From NCBI RefSeq assembly GCF_008704555.1, contig NZ_CP023702.1:2046001-2110000 (forward strand): a stretch of DNA of 64,000 nt. The letters are read 5' to 3'. A model generated the notes under the pieces. The model was given only the letters and a program-made list of their open reading frames with translations, was not told the DNA's origin and did not search any database. Origin of the DNA: Streptomyces nitrosporeus (lineage in GTDB: Bacteria; Actinomycetota; Actinomycetes; Streptomycetales; Streptomycetaceae). Shown here piece by piece: positions 28,564-37,359 of the stretch. Both the position numbers and the translations under genes were made by a program. Within the stretch, counting starts at the first letter, position 1, and every line of letters begins with the position of its first letter.

Positions 28564-29223
28564 TCACTTCTTACGCGTGGTGGCCTTCTTGGCCGCGGTC
28601 TTGCGGGCCGTGGTCTTCTTGGCCGGCGCCGTCTTCGCGGTGGTCTTCTTGGCGGGCGCGGTCTTGGCGGCGGTGGTCTTCTTGGCCGCTGCCGTGGTCT
28701 TCGCCGGGGACGCCTTCTTCGCCGTCGCCGTGGTCTTCTTCGCGGCCGTCGTGGTCTTCTTCGCCGGGGACGCCTTCTTCGCCGTCGCCGTGGTCTTCTT
28801 CGCGGCGGCGGTGGTCTTGCGTGCCGTCGCCTTCTTGGCGGTGGCCTTCTTGGCGGCCGCCTTCGCCGTCGTACGGGTGGAAGAACCGCCCGAGAGGCTG
28901 CCCTTGGGTGCCTTCTTGACGGAGACCTCGCCGCCCTTGGGGAGCTTCTTGGAGCCGCTCACCAGGTCCTTGAAGCCCTGGCCCGCGCGGAAGCGGGGCA
29001 CGGAGGTCTTCTTGACCCGCACCCGCTCGCCCGTCTGCGGGTTGCGGGCGTAGCGGGCCGGGCGGTCGACCTTCTCGAACGAGCCGAAACCGGTGACCGA
29101 GACCCGGTCGCCGGCGACGACCGCACGGACGATCGCGTCGAGCACCACGTCGACGGCGTCGGCGGCCTGCTGACGGCCGCCGAGCTTGTCGGCAATCGCT
29201 TCTACGAGCTGCGCCTTGTTCAC
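28564..29223 (-). CDS. hupS: HU-like nucleoid protein HupS with Lys/Ala tail
   Basis: 219 residues. Residues 1-92 are a canonical HU fold (MNKAQLVEAIADKLGG, GFGSFEKVDRPARYARNPQ, VPRFRAGQGFKDLV). From about 95 on is a Lys/Ala/Thr-rich, H1-like tail made of AKK, TAKKASPAKKT-type repeats. In S. coelicolor HupS is sporulation-enriched and compacts spore nucleoids. ATG at 29223 with GAAGGGGAAGACG upstream. A sigma-HrdB-like promoter lies at 29275-29303. The tail contains a 60-base tandem repeat. Confidence 0.96.
   Translation of the reverse strand: MNKAQLVEAIADKLGGRQQAADAVDVVLDAIVRAVVAGDRVSVTGFGSFEKVDRPARYARNPQTGERVRVKKTSVPRFRAGQGFKDLVSGSKKLPKGGEVSVKKAPKGSLSGGSSTRTTAKAAAKKATAKKATARKTTAAAKKTTATAKKASPAKKTTTAAKKTTATAKKASPAKTTAAAKKTTAAKTAPAKKTTAKTAPAKKTTARKTAAKKATTRKK
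28700..28805. repeat. 60-base tandem repeat in the hupS tail
   Basis: Bases 28700-28745 recur at 28760-28805 with period 60 and no difference that I can see. Each unit encodes about 20 residues of the KKTTATAKKASPAK type. Likely source of tail-length variation between strains. Confidence 0.8.
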
Positions 29224-29274
29224 GTCTTCCCCTTCGGAGACATTGCCGGAACGAAACTGTTCAGGCTTTTTCGC

Positions 29275-29303
29275 ACGTTAGGCAGATATATACCGCAAAT
29301 CAA
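29275..29303 (-). promoter_or_regulatory. Candidate hupS promoter
   Basis: Minus strand TTGATT (29298-29303), 17-base spacer, TAACGT (29275-29280), ending 51 bases before the hupS start, in a locally AT-rich patch. Fits a housekeeping sigma promoter; not proven. Confidence 0.45.
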
Positions 29304-29357
29304 ACACGAAACGGGCTAATCACCCTAGTGCCGCAACGAAGTCGACCGCCGCACCCT

Positions 29358-29594
29358 TCAGCGGGGTCGGTCACCTTCGGGGAATCGGCCCTCATCGAGG
29401 TCCTTCATCAACCGGTCCAGGCGCCTTGCCGCGCCCGGGAGATCGTGCTTAGCCGCGGCCGTGACGGCCAACAGCTTCCGGGACAGCGCCATCCGTACGC
29501 CCTCCGGGACTTGCAGTGCGCGCACTCGCGTGTGCGCTTCCTTCAGTCGGTCGGCGACTTGGCCATAGAGCTCGAGTTGGCTGTCGCGTTCCAT
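29358..29594 (-). CDS. Small conserved helical protein, unknown function
   Basis: 78 residues, start MERDSQLELYGQVADRLKEAH... Predicted all-helical and charged (RRLDRLMKDLDEGRFPEG), no Cys, no export signal. ATG at 29594; the ribosome site is weak, but the longer reading upstream runs through leuD. I recognise it as a conserved gene between hupS and leuD in Streptomyces with no known function. Confidence 0.75.
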   Translation of the reverse strand: MERDSQLELYGQVADRLKEAHTRVRALQVPEGVRMALSRKLLAVTAAAKHDLPGAARRLDRLMKDLDEGRFPEGDRPR

Positions 29595-29645
29595 GCACCG
29601 ATTGTGCCATCTGGGGCGAGTTGTCGCCCGAGGGGGTCCCAACGG

Positions 29646-29685
29646 ACGACTGCGCCCCCTGCCGGGAGGCAGGGGGCGCAGTCGT
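29646..29685 (-). terminator. Terminator downstream of leuD
   Basis: Perfect 18-base stem (ACGACTGCGCCCCCTGCC, 29646-29663, complement 29668-29685), loop GGGA, 13 bases past the leuD stop. Strong terminator for leuCD. Confidence 0.8.
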
Positions 29686-29698
29686 GGAAAAGCGCTGA

Positions 29699-30292
29699 TC
29701 AGACCTTGAGCGTCTGCGGTTTGTAGGAGGGCCGGGCCGCCTCGTACGTCGCGATGTCCGCTTCGTTCTGAAGGGTGAGGCTGATGTCGTCGAGACCGTT
29801 CAGCAGCCGCCAGCGGGCGTTCTCGTCGAGTTCGAAGTCGGCGGTGACGCCCTCGGCGACGACCTGCCGCCTCTCCAGGTCGACGGTGACCTCGGCCATC
29901 GGGTCGGCCTCCGTCAGCTCCCACAGCCGGTCGACGACGTCCTGGTCCAGGACGACGGTCAACAGGCCGTTCTTCAGCGAGTTGCCGCGGAAGATGTCGG
30001 CGAACCGGGAGGAGATGACGGTCTTGAAACCGTAGTTCTGCAGAGCCCAGACGGCGTGCTCGCGGGAGGAGCCGGTACCGAAGTCGGGGCCGGCCACCAG
30101 GACCGAGGCACCGCTGCGCTCGGGACGGTTGAGGACGAAGTCCCCGTCCTTGCGCCACGCCTCGAAGAGCCCGTCCTCGAAGCCGTCGCGGGTGACCTTC
30201 TTCAGCCAGTGCGCGGGGATGATCTGGTCGGTGTCGACGTTGCTGCGGCGCAGCGGGACGACGCGGCCGGTGTGGGCGGTGAATGCTTCCAT
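29699..30292 (-). CDS. leuD: 3-isopropylmalate dehydratase small subunit
   Basis: 197 residues. With LeuC isomerises 2- to 3-isopropylmalate in leucine synthesis. [29 protein letters not shown] and [16 protein letters not shown] are the LeuD swivelling-domain motifs. Two bases after the leuC stop, so leuC-leuD is an operon. Confidence 0.97.
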   Translation of the reverse strand: MEAFTAHTGRVVPLRRSNVDTDQIIPAHWLKKVTRDGFEDGLFEAWRKDGDFVLNRPERSGASVLVAGPDFGTGSSREHAVWALQNYGFKTVISSRFADIFRGNSLKNGLLTVVLDQDVVDRLWELTEADPMAEVTVDLERRQVVAEGVTADFELDENARWRLLNGLDDISLTLQNEADIATYEAARPSYKPQTLKV

Positions 30293-30294
30293 GG

Positions 30295-31722
30295 CTATCG
30301 GACTCCGGCGGGCGTACGGGTGTCGGACAGGTCGGCCGGCGAGGCCAGGTGGCCCAGCACGGCGGTGGCGGCGGCAACCTGCGGGGAGACCAGGTGCGTC
30401 CGGCCCCCCTTGCCCTGCCTGCCCTCGAAGTTGCGGTTGGAGGTGGAGGCGGAGCGCTCACCGGGGGCCAGCTGGTCGGGGTTCATCCCGAGGCACATCG
30501 AGCAGCCCGCGTGCCGCCACTCGGCGCCGGCGGCGGTGAAGACCTTGTCCAGGCCCTCCTCGACGGCCTGGAGGGCGACCCGGACGGAGCCCGGGACGAC
30601 CAGCATCCGTACGCCGTCGGCGACTTTGCGGCCGCCCAGCACCGCGGCGGCGTTCCGCAGGTCCTCGATACGGCCGTTGGTGCAGGAGCCCACGAAGACG
30701 GTGTCCACGCTGATGTCGCGCAGCGGCTGTCCGGCGGCCAGCCCCATGTACTCCAGGGCCTTCTCGGCGGCGTTGCGCTCCGAGGCGTCCTCGTAGGAGG
30801 CCGGGTCGGGGACGTTCGCCGAGAGCGGCGCGCCCTGGCCCGGGTTGGTGCCCCAGGTGACGAACGGCGACAGCTCCGCGGCGTCGATGACCACCTCGGC
30901 GTCGAAGACCGCGTCGTCGTCGGTACGCAGCGTCCGCCAGTACTCCACGGCGGCGTCCCAGTCCTCGCCCTCGGGCGCGTGGTCGCGGCCCTTGAGGTAC
31001 TCGAAGGTGGTCGCGTCGGGGGCGATCATGCCCGCGCGGGCACCGGCCTCGATGGACATGTTGCAGATGGTCATCCGGGCTTCCATCGAGAGCTTCTCGA
31101 TGGCGGATCCGCGGTACTCGAGGATGTAGCCCTGGCCGCCGCCGGTGCCGATGCGGGCGATGATCGCGAGGATCAGGTCCTTGGCGGTGACGCCGTCGGG
31201 CAGTTCGCCCTCGACGGTGATCGCCATGGTCTTCGGGCGGGCCAGCGGGAGGGTCTGGGTGGCCAGGACGTGCTCGACCTGGCTGGTGCCGATACCGAAG
31301 GCCAGCGCGCCGAAGGCTCCGTGGGTGGAGGTGTGCGAGTCACCGCAGACGACCGTGGTGCCGGGCTGGGTCAGGCCGAGCTGCGGGCCCACCACGTGCA
31401 CGACGCCCTGCTCGACGTCGCCGAGCGGGTGCAGCCGGACGCCGAAATCCGCGCAGTTCTTGCGCAGGGTCTCCAGCTGGGCGCGGGAGACCGGGTCGGC
31501 GATCGGCTTGTCGATGTCGAGGGTCGGGGTGTTGTGGTCCTCGGTCGCGATGGTGAGGTCGAGACGCCGGACCTGCCGCCCGGCCTGACGCAGGCCGTCG
31601 AACGCCTGCGGGCTGGTCACTTCGTGCAGCAGGTGCAGATCGATGAAGAGAAGGTCGGGCTCGCCCTCGGCGCGCCGGACGACATGGTCGTCCCAGACCT
31701 TTTCCGCGAGTGTCCTACCCAT
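30295..31722 (-). CDS. leuC: 3-isopropylmalate dehydratase large subunit
   Basis: 475 residues. [4Fe-4S] aconitase-family subunit. [13 protein letters not shown], the cluster-ligand motifs VGSCTNGR and CSMCLGMN, and [12 protein letters not shown] are present. The ATG at 31722 follows GGAGGGAAAGCG. The divergent regulator ndgR shares a 174-base intergenic region that includes a 21-base inverted repeat; NdgR/AreB-type proteins control leuCD in Streptomyces (established for relatives). Confidence 0.97.
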   Translation of the reverse strand: MGRTLAEKVWDDHVVRRAEGEPDLLFIDLHLLHEVTSPQAFDGLRQAGRQVRRLDLTIATEDHNTPTLDIDKPIADPVSRAQLETLRKNCADFGVRLHPLGDVEQGVVHVVGPQLGLTQPGTTVVCGDSHTSTHGAFGALAFGIGTSQVEHVLATQTLPLARPKTMAITVEGELPDGVTAKDLILAIIARIGTGGGQGYILEYRGSAIEKLSMEARMTICNMSIEAGARAGMIAPDATTFEYLKGRDHAPEGEDWDAAVEYWRTLRTDDDAVFDAEVVIDAAELSPFVTWGTNPGQGAPLSANVPDPASYEDASERNAAEKALEYMGLAAGQPLRDISVDTVFVGSCTNGRIEDLRNAAAVLGGRKVADGVRMLVVPGSVRVALQAVEEGLDKVFTAAGAEWRHAGCSMCLGMNPDQLAPGERSASTSNRNFEGRQGKGGRTHLVSPQVAAATAVLGHLASPADLSDTRTPAGVR

Positions 31723-31863
31723 CGCTTTCCCTCCGGCCGGCGTCTTCGCCGGCCCAACTAGAGATTCGGTGCGCCTCCGTCCGGACCCCCGAGCAGGGCG
31801 GTGGCAGCGGGCCGTTGTACGGCCGCCGGTACAGGTTCGCAACTTCTGGAGAAAATTGAACTT

Positions 31864-31884
31864 GCGTTTCACAGAGTGAGACGC
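31864..31884. promoter_or_regulatory. Candidate NdgR operator
   Basis: Inverted repeat GCGTTTCAC-AGA-GTGAGACGC with one mismatched pair, 12 bases before the ndgR start. Position and form suit an IclR-family operator controlling both ndgR and the divergent leuCD. Confidence 0.55.
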
Positions 31885-31896
31885 GAGTATCGTCGT

Positions 31897-32613
31897 ATGG
31901 ACAACTCTAGCGGCGTCGGCGTTCTCGACAAGGCGGCTCTGGTATTGAGCGCCCTGGAGTCCGGTCCGGCCACCCTCGCCGGACTGGTCGCGGCGACAGG
32001 GCTCGCACGGCCGACGGCACATCGCCTGGCCGTGGCACTCGAACACCACCGTATGGTGGCGAGGGACATGCAGGGCCGTTTCATTCTCGGCCCCCGGCTC
32101 GCGGAGCTCGCCGCCGCGGCCGGCGAGGACCGGCTCCTCGCGACGGCGGGACCCGTACTCACACATCTGCGCGACATCACCGGCGAGAGCGCCCAGCTCT
32201 ACCGCCGGCAGGGCGACATGCGGATCTGCGTGGCGGCGGCGGAACGGCTGTCCGGACTGCGGGACACCGTCCCGGTCGGCTCCACGCTCACCATGAAGGC
32301 GGGTTCGTCCGCCCAGATCCTGATGGCGTGGGAGGAGCCCGAGCGTCTGCACCGGGGCCTCCAGGGGGCGCGCTTCACGGCGACGGCCCTCTCGGGCGTG
32401 CGGCGCCGGGGCTGGGCCCAGTCGATCGGCGAGCGCGAGCCGGGCGTGGCCTCGGTCTCGGCTCCGGTGCGCGGTCCTTCGAACCGGGTGGTCGCGGCGG
32501 TCTCCGTCTCCGGTCCCATCGAGCGGCTCACCCGCCACCCCGGCCGGATGCACGCCCAGGCGGTCATCGACTCGGCGGCCCGGCTGAGCGAGGCCCTGCG
32601 CCGCACGGGCTGA
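31897..32613 (+). CDS. ndgR: IclR-family regulator NdgR (AreB)
   Basis: 238 residues. N-terminal winged helix (about 8-60: [35 protein letters not shown]) and a C-terminal effector domain (about 80-238). In S. coelicolor NdgR controls leucine and other amino-acid genes and antibiotic production; in S. clavuligerus AreB binds the leuCD promoter. Divergent from leuC, as in those species. ATG at 31897 gives [13 protein letters not shown]. Ends near a terminator at 32788. Confidence 0.94.
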   Translation: MDNSSGVGVLDKAALVLSALESGPATLAGLVAATGLARPTAHRLAVALEHHRMVARDMQGRFILGPRLAELAAAAGEDRLLATAGPVLTHLRDITGESAQLYRRQGDMRICVAAAERLSGLRDTVPVGSTLTMKAGSSAQILMAWEEPERLHRGLQGARFTATALSGVRRRGWAQSIGEREPGVASVSAPVRGPSNRVVAAVSVSGPIERLTRHPGRMHAQAVIDSAARLSEALRRTG

Positions 32614-32787
32614 GGAATCGTCCCTGCCGGCTCCCCTCCCCCCGGCCGCCCCAGCGTCGTGGCGGCCCCCTTCTCCCTCCGGTGCCACCGTCCCGGAGCC
32701 CCCGGTGCCCTTCCCTCCCCGGCTGCCCGGCCAACAGGCCCGCGCCGCACGGGTGATGACGGCGCGGAGCCGTAACCGTCCTACGCG

Positions 32788-32819
32788 GAAGGGCCCTTCG
32801 CCGAAGCGAAGGGCCCTTC
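32788..32819. terminator. Hairpin between ndgR and the tRNA cluster
   Basis: GAAGGGCCCTTCG (32788-32800) pairs with CGAAGGGCCCTTC (32807-32819). It lies downstream of ndgR on one strand and of the tRNA genes on the other, so it likely serves both. Confidence 0.75.
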
Positions 32820-32831
32820 TGTCCTGCTCTG

Positions 32832-32904
32832 TACCCCCGACCGGATTCGAACCGGCGCTACTGCCGTGAGAGGGCAGCGTGCTAGGCCGCTACACAACGG
32901 GGGC
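32832..32904 (-). tRNA. tRNA-Glu (CTC)
   Basis: 73 bases. Full cloverleaf with anticodon CTC in loop CCTCTCA, D-arm GTGTAGCGGCCTAGCAC, T-arm GGTTCGAATCC, discriminator A. The acceptor stem begins with a G-U pair. CCA is not encoded. Confidence 0.95.
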
Positions 32905-32931
32905 TTGTTACTTCAATCGTGCGGTACTGCG

Positions 32932-33003
32932 CTGGGCTACCAGGACTCGAACCTAGAATGACGGTACCAGAAACCGTAGTGTTGCCAATTACACCATAGC
33001 CCA
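32932..33003 (-). tRNA. tRNA-Gln (CTG)
   Basis: 72 bases. Anticodon CTG in loop TTCTGGT, T-arm AGGTTCGAGTCCT, acceptor TGGGCTA/TAGCCCA, discriminator G. Lies 12 bases downstream of the second tRNA-Glu gene. Confidence 0.95.
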
Positions 33004-33015
33004 TGGTGTTGCAAG

Positions 33016-33088
33016 TACCCCCGACCGGATTCGAACCGGCGCTACTGCCGTGAGAGGGCAGCGTGCTAGGCCGCTACACAACGGGGGC
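33016..33088 (-). tRNA. tRNA-Glu (CTC), second copy
   Basis: 73 bases, identical over its length to the copy at 32832-32904 as far as I can read. Confidence 0.95.
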
Positions 33089-33173
33089 CCTAGCGATCCT
33101 CATCCGGCGGGAGCCGGATGGTTTCACCGCGTGAACATGGGTGCGACCCGGATGTTCCCACAGGAAGGATCTG

Positions 33174-33246
33174 TACCCCCGACCGGATTCGAACCGGCGC
33201 TACTGCCGTGAGAGGGCAGCGTGCTAGGCCGCTACACAACGGGGGC
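33174..33246 (-). tRNA. tRNA-Glu (CTC), third copy
   Basis: 73 bases, identical to the other two Glu genes. With the Gln gene at 33274 it forms a Glu-Gln module whose spacer also matches the module at 32832-33003. Confidence 0.95.
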
Positions 33247-33273
33247 TTGTTACTTCAATCGTGCGGTACTGCG

Positions 33274-33345
33274 CTGGGCTACCAGGACTCGAACCTAGAA
33301 TGACGGTACCAGAAACCGTAGTGTTGCCAATTACACCATAGCCCA
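33274..33345 (-). tRNA. tRNA-Gln (CTG), second copy
   Basis: 72 bases, identical to the copy at 32932-33003; the first tRNA transcribed in this five-gene cluster. Confidence 0.95.
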
Positions 33346-33430
33346 CTGAAACTCAACCCCGAGGGGTCTTGTTTCTGTCTGCGCTTCCCGGCCGGATCTT
33401 TCGGCCCGCTCGGGCGGCGCAGGAAGAACA

Positions 33431-34150
33431 TTACCTGAAGGTGTCCGGCGCTCCAAAACGGGTATCGCCCGCCAGCAGGCCGGGCAGTTCGTCCAGGCTC
33501 CCGATGCGCGCCAGTTCGGGCCGTCCGCCCTGTCCCTCGCGGTCCAGCCAGATCCCGGTGAGCCCCGCCGCCACGGCCCCGCCCGCGTCGATGTCCGGCT
33601 CGTTGCCGACGTACGCCACCTCGTGCGGGTCGAGCGCGATGGCCTCGCACGCCGCGTGGAAGGCCGCCGCGGCCGGCTTGGCGACGCCCAGTTCGACGGC
33701 GCACACCACCGCCTCGAAGCGGTCCCGTACGCCGAGCGCGCGCAGCTTGCGGTCCTGGTTGTGGATGCTGGAGTTCGACAGGACGGCGTGCCGGAAGCCC
33801 CCCGCGAGCCGGTCCAGCACCGGCAGGACGTCCGGGAAGAGGGCCCAGGCGGCCTCGTAGCGCTCGGCGTGGCGCCCGAACCAGCCGTCGGCCTCGGCGT
33901 CGCTCACCGGGCGCCCCAGGAAGGCGCGTACGCGCTCCCTGCGCTGGCCCTGGAAGTCGAGCTCCCCGGCGGCGAAGCGCGCCCACTGCGCGTCCGTGAT
34001 CGCTTTCCAGGCGTCCAGGGCCCGCTCCAGGGAGGTGTGCCCCGGGGGCAGGCCCTCGGTCCTGAGGTGCTCGCGCATGCCGATCCGGTCGGCTCCCGAG
34101 TAGTCGAAGATCGTGTCGTCGATGTCCCACAGCACCGCGCGGATCGTCAT
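33431..34150 (-). CDS. HAD-superfamily hydrolase
   Basis: 239 residues. Small-molecule phosphatase fold: motif I LWDIDDTIFDYS (DxDxT), motif II SNSS near 130, Lys of motif III in GVAKPAAAAF, motif IV GNEPDIDAGGA. Cap region about 15-95. Substrate unknown. ATG at 34150. Lies between gltX and the tRNA cluster, transcribed separately from gltX by virtue of a hairpin between them. Confidence 0.9.
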   Translation of the reverse strand: MTIRAVLWDIDDTIFDYSGADRIGMREHLRTEGLPPGHTSLERALDAWKAITDAQWARFAAGELDFQGQRRERVRAFLGRPVSDAEADGWFGRHAERYEAAWALFPDVLPVLDRLAGGFRHAVLSNSSIHNQDRKLRALGVRDRFEAVVCAVELGVAKPAAAAFHAACEAIALDPHEVAYVGNEPDIDAGGAVAAGLTGIWLDREGQGGRPELARIGSLDELPGLLAGDTRFGAPDTFR

Positions 34151-34191
34151 GGGACCGAACCTACCCCTCCCCCGGGCCCCGCGGAGGGAAG

Positions 34192-34235
34192 ACCGGAGGC
34201 CGGGGCGCCCCCCAACGGGTGCCCCGGCCTCCGGT
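34192..34235 (-). terminator. Terminator of gltX
   Basis: Perfect 15-base stem (ACCGGAGGCCGGGGC, 34192-34206, complement 34221-34235), 20 bases past the gltX stop. Confidence 0.8.
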
Positions 34236-34255
34236 GTCCGTGTGCGTACGCCGTG

Positions 34256-35728
34256 TTACGCGGCCAGCTTCGCCAGCGCCGCGTCGATACGGGCGATCGT
34301 CCTCTCGCGGCCCAGGATCTCCAGGGACTCGAAGAGCGGCAGGCCGACCGTGCGGCCGGTGACGGCGACGCGGACCGGGGCCTGGGCCTTGCCCAGCTTC
34401 AGGCCGTGCTTCTCGCCGGCGGCCAGGACGGCCGCCTTGAGGGCGTCGGCGTTCCAGTCGGCGGCGATCAGCTCGGCGCGGGCGGTGACGAGCAGGTCGT
34501 CGGAGCCCTCCTTCATGGCCTTGTTCCAGGACGCCTCGTCCTCGACCGGCTCGTCCAGGAAGAGGAAGTCCACGTTGGCCGTGATGTCGGAGAGGACCGT
34601 CACCCGGGTCTGCGCGTGCGGGGCGATCTCGGCGAACCGCTCCGCGTCGAATGCCTCGGGCGCCCACGGGGCGAACGGCGCCTTCAGCCAGGGGCCGCAC
34701 GCCTCGGTGAACGCCTTGACGTCCATCGCGCGCAGGTGCTCGGCGTTGATGTGCTCGCACTTCTTCAGGTCGAAGCGCGCCGGGTTGGCGTTGACGTCGG
34801 CGATGTCGAAGGCGGCGACCAGCTCGTCGCGGGAGAAGATGTCGCGGTCCTCGGCGATCGACCAGCCCAGCAGCGAGAGGTAGTTGAGCAGCCCCTCGGG
34901 CAGGAAGCCCCGCTCGCGGTAGAGGTTGAGGGATGCCTGCGGGTCGCGCTTGGAGAGCTTCTTGTTGCCCTCGCCCATGACGTACGGCAGGTGCCCGAAG
35001 GCGGGGATCTCCTTGGCGACGCCCAGCTCGATGAGCGCGCGGTAGAGGGCGATCTGGCGCGGGGTGGAGGAGAGCAGGTCCTCGCCGCGCAGGACGTGGG
35101 TGATCTCCATCAGCGCGTCGTCGACCGGGTTGACCAGCGTGTAGAGCGGGGCACCGTTGGCGCGGACGATGCCGTAGTCCGGGACGTTCTCCGGCTGGAC
35201 GGTGATGTCGCCGCGGACCAGGTCGGTGAAGGTGATCGCCTCGTCGGGCATCCGGAAGCGGACGATCGAGGTGCGGCCCCCGGCCTCGTACGCGGCCTTC
35301 TCCGCGTCGCTCAGGTCGCGGCAGTGCCCGTCGTACCCCGAGGGCCTGCCGGCGGCGCGGGCGGCGTCGCGGCGGGCGTCGAGCTCCTCGGTGGTGCAGT
35401 AGCAGTGGTACGCGTACCCGGCGTCCAGCAGCTTGGCGGCGACGTCCTTGTAGAGGTCCATCCGCTGCGACTGGCGGTAGGGGGCGTGCGGTCCGCCGAC
35501 CTCCGGGCCCTCGTCCCAGTCGAGTCCGAGCCAGCGCATCGAGTCGAGCAGCTGCTCGTAGGACTCCTCGGAGTCGCGGGCCGCGTCGGTGTCCTCGATA
35601 CGGAAAACCAGGGTGCCCTGGTGGTGCCGGGCGAAGGCCCAGTTGAACAGGGCGGTGCGGACCAGGCCGACGTGGGGGTTGCCGGTCGGGGAGGGACAGA
35701 AACGTACACGGACGGGTGCGTTAACCAC
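34256..35728 (-). CDS. gltX: Glutamyl-tRNA synthetase
   Basis: 490 residues, non-discriminating-type GluRS length. [20 protein letters not shown] holds the HIGH-like motif (HVGL) and KLSKRDPQ the KMSKS-like motif. Actinobacteria usually lack GlnRS, so this enzyme probably also charges tRNA-Gln for amidation by GatCAB; the tRNA-Glu and tRNA-Gln genes lie just beyond. The GTG at 35728 overlaps the end of the FAH gene by 8 bases, so the two are coupled. Confidence 0.96.
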   Translation of the reverse strand: MVNAPVRVRFCPSPTGNPHVGLVRTALFNWAFARHHQGTLVFRIEDTDAARDSEESYEQLLDSMRWLGLDWDEGPEVGGPHAPYRQSQRMDLYKDVAAKLLDAGYAYHCYCTTEELDARRDAARAAGRPSGYDGHCRDLSDAEKAAYEAGGRTSIVRFRMPDEAITFTDLVRGDITVQPENVPDYGIVRANGAPLYTLVNPVDDALMEITHVLRGEDLLSSTPRQIALYRALIELGVAKEIPAFGHLPYVMGEGNKKLSKRDPQASLNLYRERGFLPEGLLNYLSLLGWSIAEDRDIFSRDELVAAFDIADVNANPARFDLKKCEHINAEHLRAMDVKAFTEACGPWLKAPFAPWAPEAFDAERFAEIAPHAQTRVTVLSDITANVDFLFLDEPVEDEASWNKAMKEGSDDLLVTARAELIAADWNADALKAAVLAAGEKHGLKLGKAQAPVRVAVTGRTVGLPLFESLEILGRERTIARIDAALAKLAA

Positions 35729-36506
35729 GCTTGATCACCTTGTTGGTGAGAGTGCCGATGCCTTCGATGGTGACGGCGACTTCGTCGCCGGCGTGCAGGG
35801 GTCCGACTCCTGCGGGGGTCCCGGTGAGGATCACATCGCCCGGGAGGAGCGTCATGGCCTCCGTGATGTGGACGACCAGGTCCTCGACGGAACGGACCAT
35901 GTCGCTCGTACGGCCCAGCTGGCGTTGTTCGCCGTTGACCGTGGCCTGGATGGTCAGGTCGCCGGGGTCGAGGTCGGTCTCCACCCAGGGCCCGAGCGGG
36001 CAGGAGGTGTCGAAGCCCTTGGCACGGGCCCACTGCGGTTCGCGTCGCTGGACGTCGCGGGCGGTGACGTCGTTGGCGCACGTGTAGCCGAGGACGACGT
36101 CCCTGACGCGCTCACGCGGGACCTCGCGGCACATACGGCCGATCACCACGGCCAGCTCGGCCTCGTGGTGCAGCTCCTGGGAGAAGGCGGGGTACTCGAT
36201 GGCGTCGCCCGAGCCGATCACGGAGGTGGTGGGCTTGAAGAAGGTGACCGGGACGTCCGGGACCTCGTTGCCCATCTCGGCGGCGTGCTCCGCGTAGTTG
36301 CGGCCGATGGCCACGACCTTGTTGGGGAGTACGGGGGGCAGCAGCCGGACCTTGTTCAGCGGGACCTTGGTCCCGGAGAGTTCGAAGTCCGTGTACGGGA
36401 TGCCCTTGATGATGTCGAGGACGAGGGCACCGGACTCGATGGTCCCTTCGCCCTCGACCGCACCGAAGGCCACATTGCCGTCGATGGAGAACCTGGCGAT
36501 GCGCAC
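35721..36506 (-). CDS. Fumarylacetoacetate hydrolase family protein
   Basis: 261 residues. FAH fold with [23 protein letters not shown] (metal-binding Glu), [14 protein letters not shown] and [12 protein letters not shown]. Such enzymes act on 2-hydroxymuconate-like dioates or as oxaloacetate decarboxylases; the real substrate is unknown. GTG start at 36506. First gene of the FAH-gltX unit, a conserved pairing in Streptomyces. Confidence 0.93.
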   Translation of the reverse strand: MRIARFSIDGNVAFGAVEGEGTIESGALVLDIIKGIPYTDFELSGTKVPLNKVRLLPPVLPNKVVAIGRNYAEHAAEMGNEVPDVPVTFFKPTTSVIGSGDAIEYPAFSQELHHEAELAVVIGRMCREVPRERVRDVVLGYTCANDVTARDVQRREPQWARAKGFDTSCPLGPWVETDLDPGDLTIQATVNGEQRQLGRTSDMVRSVEDLVVHITEAMTLLPGDVILTGTPAGVGPLHAGDEVAVTIEGIGTLTNKVIKRG

Positions 36507-36586
36507 GGGTGCTGTCGCCCCTCACTTGCTGGCTGGCTGAAGACTGACGCTCCAGGCTAGCGCTTCGGCCGGGGGCGGCGTCCGCT

Positions 36587-36781
36587 TCAGCCGGCGGCGG
36601 GAGCGGGGGCCGGGGCGGGGGCCTTCATCAGGACGGTGCGGCGCGGGTTGGCCGTCCGGCCGGGCAGTTCCACGGTGTTCTCCCGCTGTTCCGGCAGTCG
36701 CAGGGTGGTGGCGTCGGAGAGGTGCGCCAGCCGGGTGCGCCGGGGGTTGGCGGTGCTGCGGGAGGGGGTCGTGGTGTTCAT
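36587..36781 (-). CDS. Small Arg/Pro-rich protein with internal repeat
   Basis: 64 residues. Two copies of a TANPRRT motif (STANPRRTRL near 9-18 and RTANPRRTVL near 42-51) flank a middle segment with LSDATTLRLPEQ. The tail is PAPAPAP-like. No signal peptide or Cys. ATG at 36781 has only a distant AAGG. It is a single gene between the FAH gene and the first conservon. The internal repeat and moderate composition suggest it is real. I do not recognise a family. Confidence 0.5.
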   Translation of the reverse strand: MNTTTPSRSTANPRRTRLAHLSDATTLRLPEQRENTVELPGRTANPRRTVLMKAPAPAPAPAAG

Positions 36782-37359
36782 CTGCCGTGGGGGCCCTTGT
36801 CGTTCGGGCGCCGCGCGAAGGGGCGCCGGTGGTCGGATTCGCTATCCCTGTAAAGCGCCAGGCTAAACATCCGATTCCCCGCGGAAGCCTCGATGAGACG
36901 ACGATCATCGTGTGAGTTTGCTCACGAACTTGCCGACAAATGGATCATTTCGGATTGTTGATCACGTATGACAAAAAGGACAATGGCTGACTGAATCCGC
37001 CATTCCGCTCCCGATCATGTCGTCTGGGACACCTGAAGCCCTCCGGGGACTCACCCTTTTTCACCCGTTTTGACCACGTAACTCTGCACGGCTTGTCACC
37101 CGCCCGTCACACCGCGTCACCCAGGTCACAGCCCGGCACACGGGCCTTGTTGGAGATCCGCCACTGTGCTGGAATTCCACGCACCGCCGCGGGTTCCAGG
37201 CCCAGCGCGCAGGGGCGCAACGCAGCGCCGAGTGGCGGCGGGAGGGGGAAGTACGCCGGTCACTCACGACCACCATGGGGCGCGTCCAGCGCCCCACGAC
37301 GCCGACACCGTCCCGACGCCGCAGGCGGAGGGACGCCTGGTCCAGAGGTTGCGACGCTA
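36782..37359. other. Intergenic region upstream of the first conservon
   Basis: 578 bases, with an AT-rich stretch at about 36860-37060, which should hold the divergent promoters of the small Arg/Pro gene and cvnA. On the minus strand GTTT, 16 bases, GGGATA near 36845-36870 loosely resembles a sigma-B-type promoter, not firm. No gene seen in it. Confidence 0.4.

Noticed and set aside
33118..33303. 61-residue ORF across the tRNA cluster
   Set aside because: Translates the tRNA-Glu/Gln genes in the antisense direction.
36845..36870. Sigma-B or sigma-R type promoter before the small Arg/Pro gene
   Set aside because: Both consensus matches need a mismatch or shifted spacing in the -10, so I only mention it.
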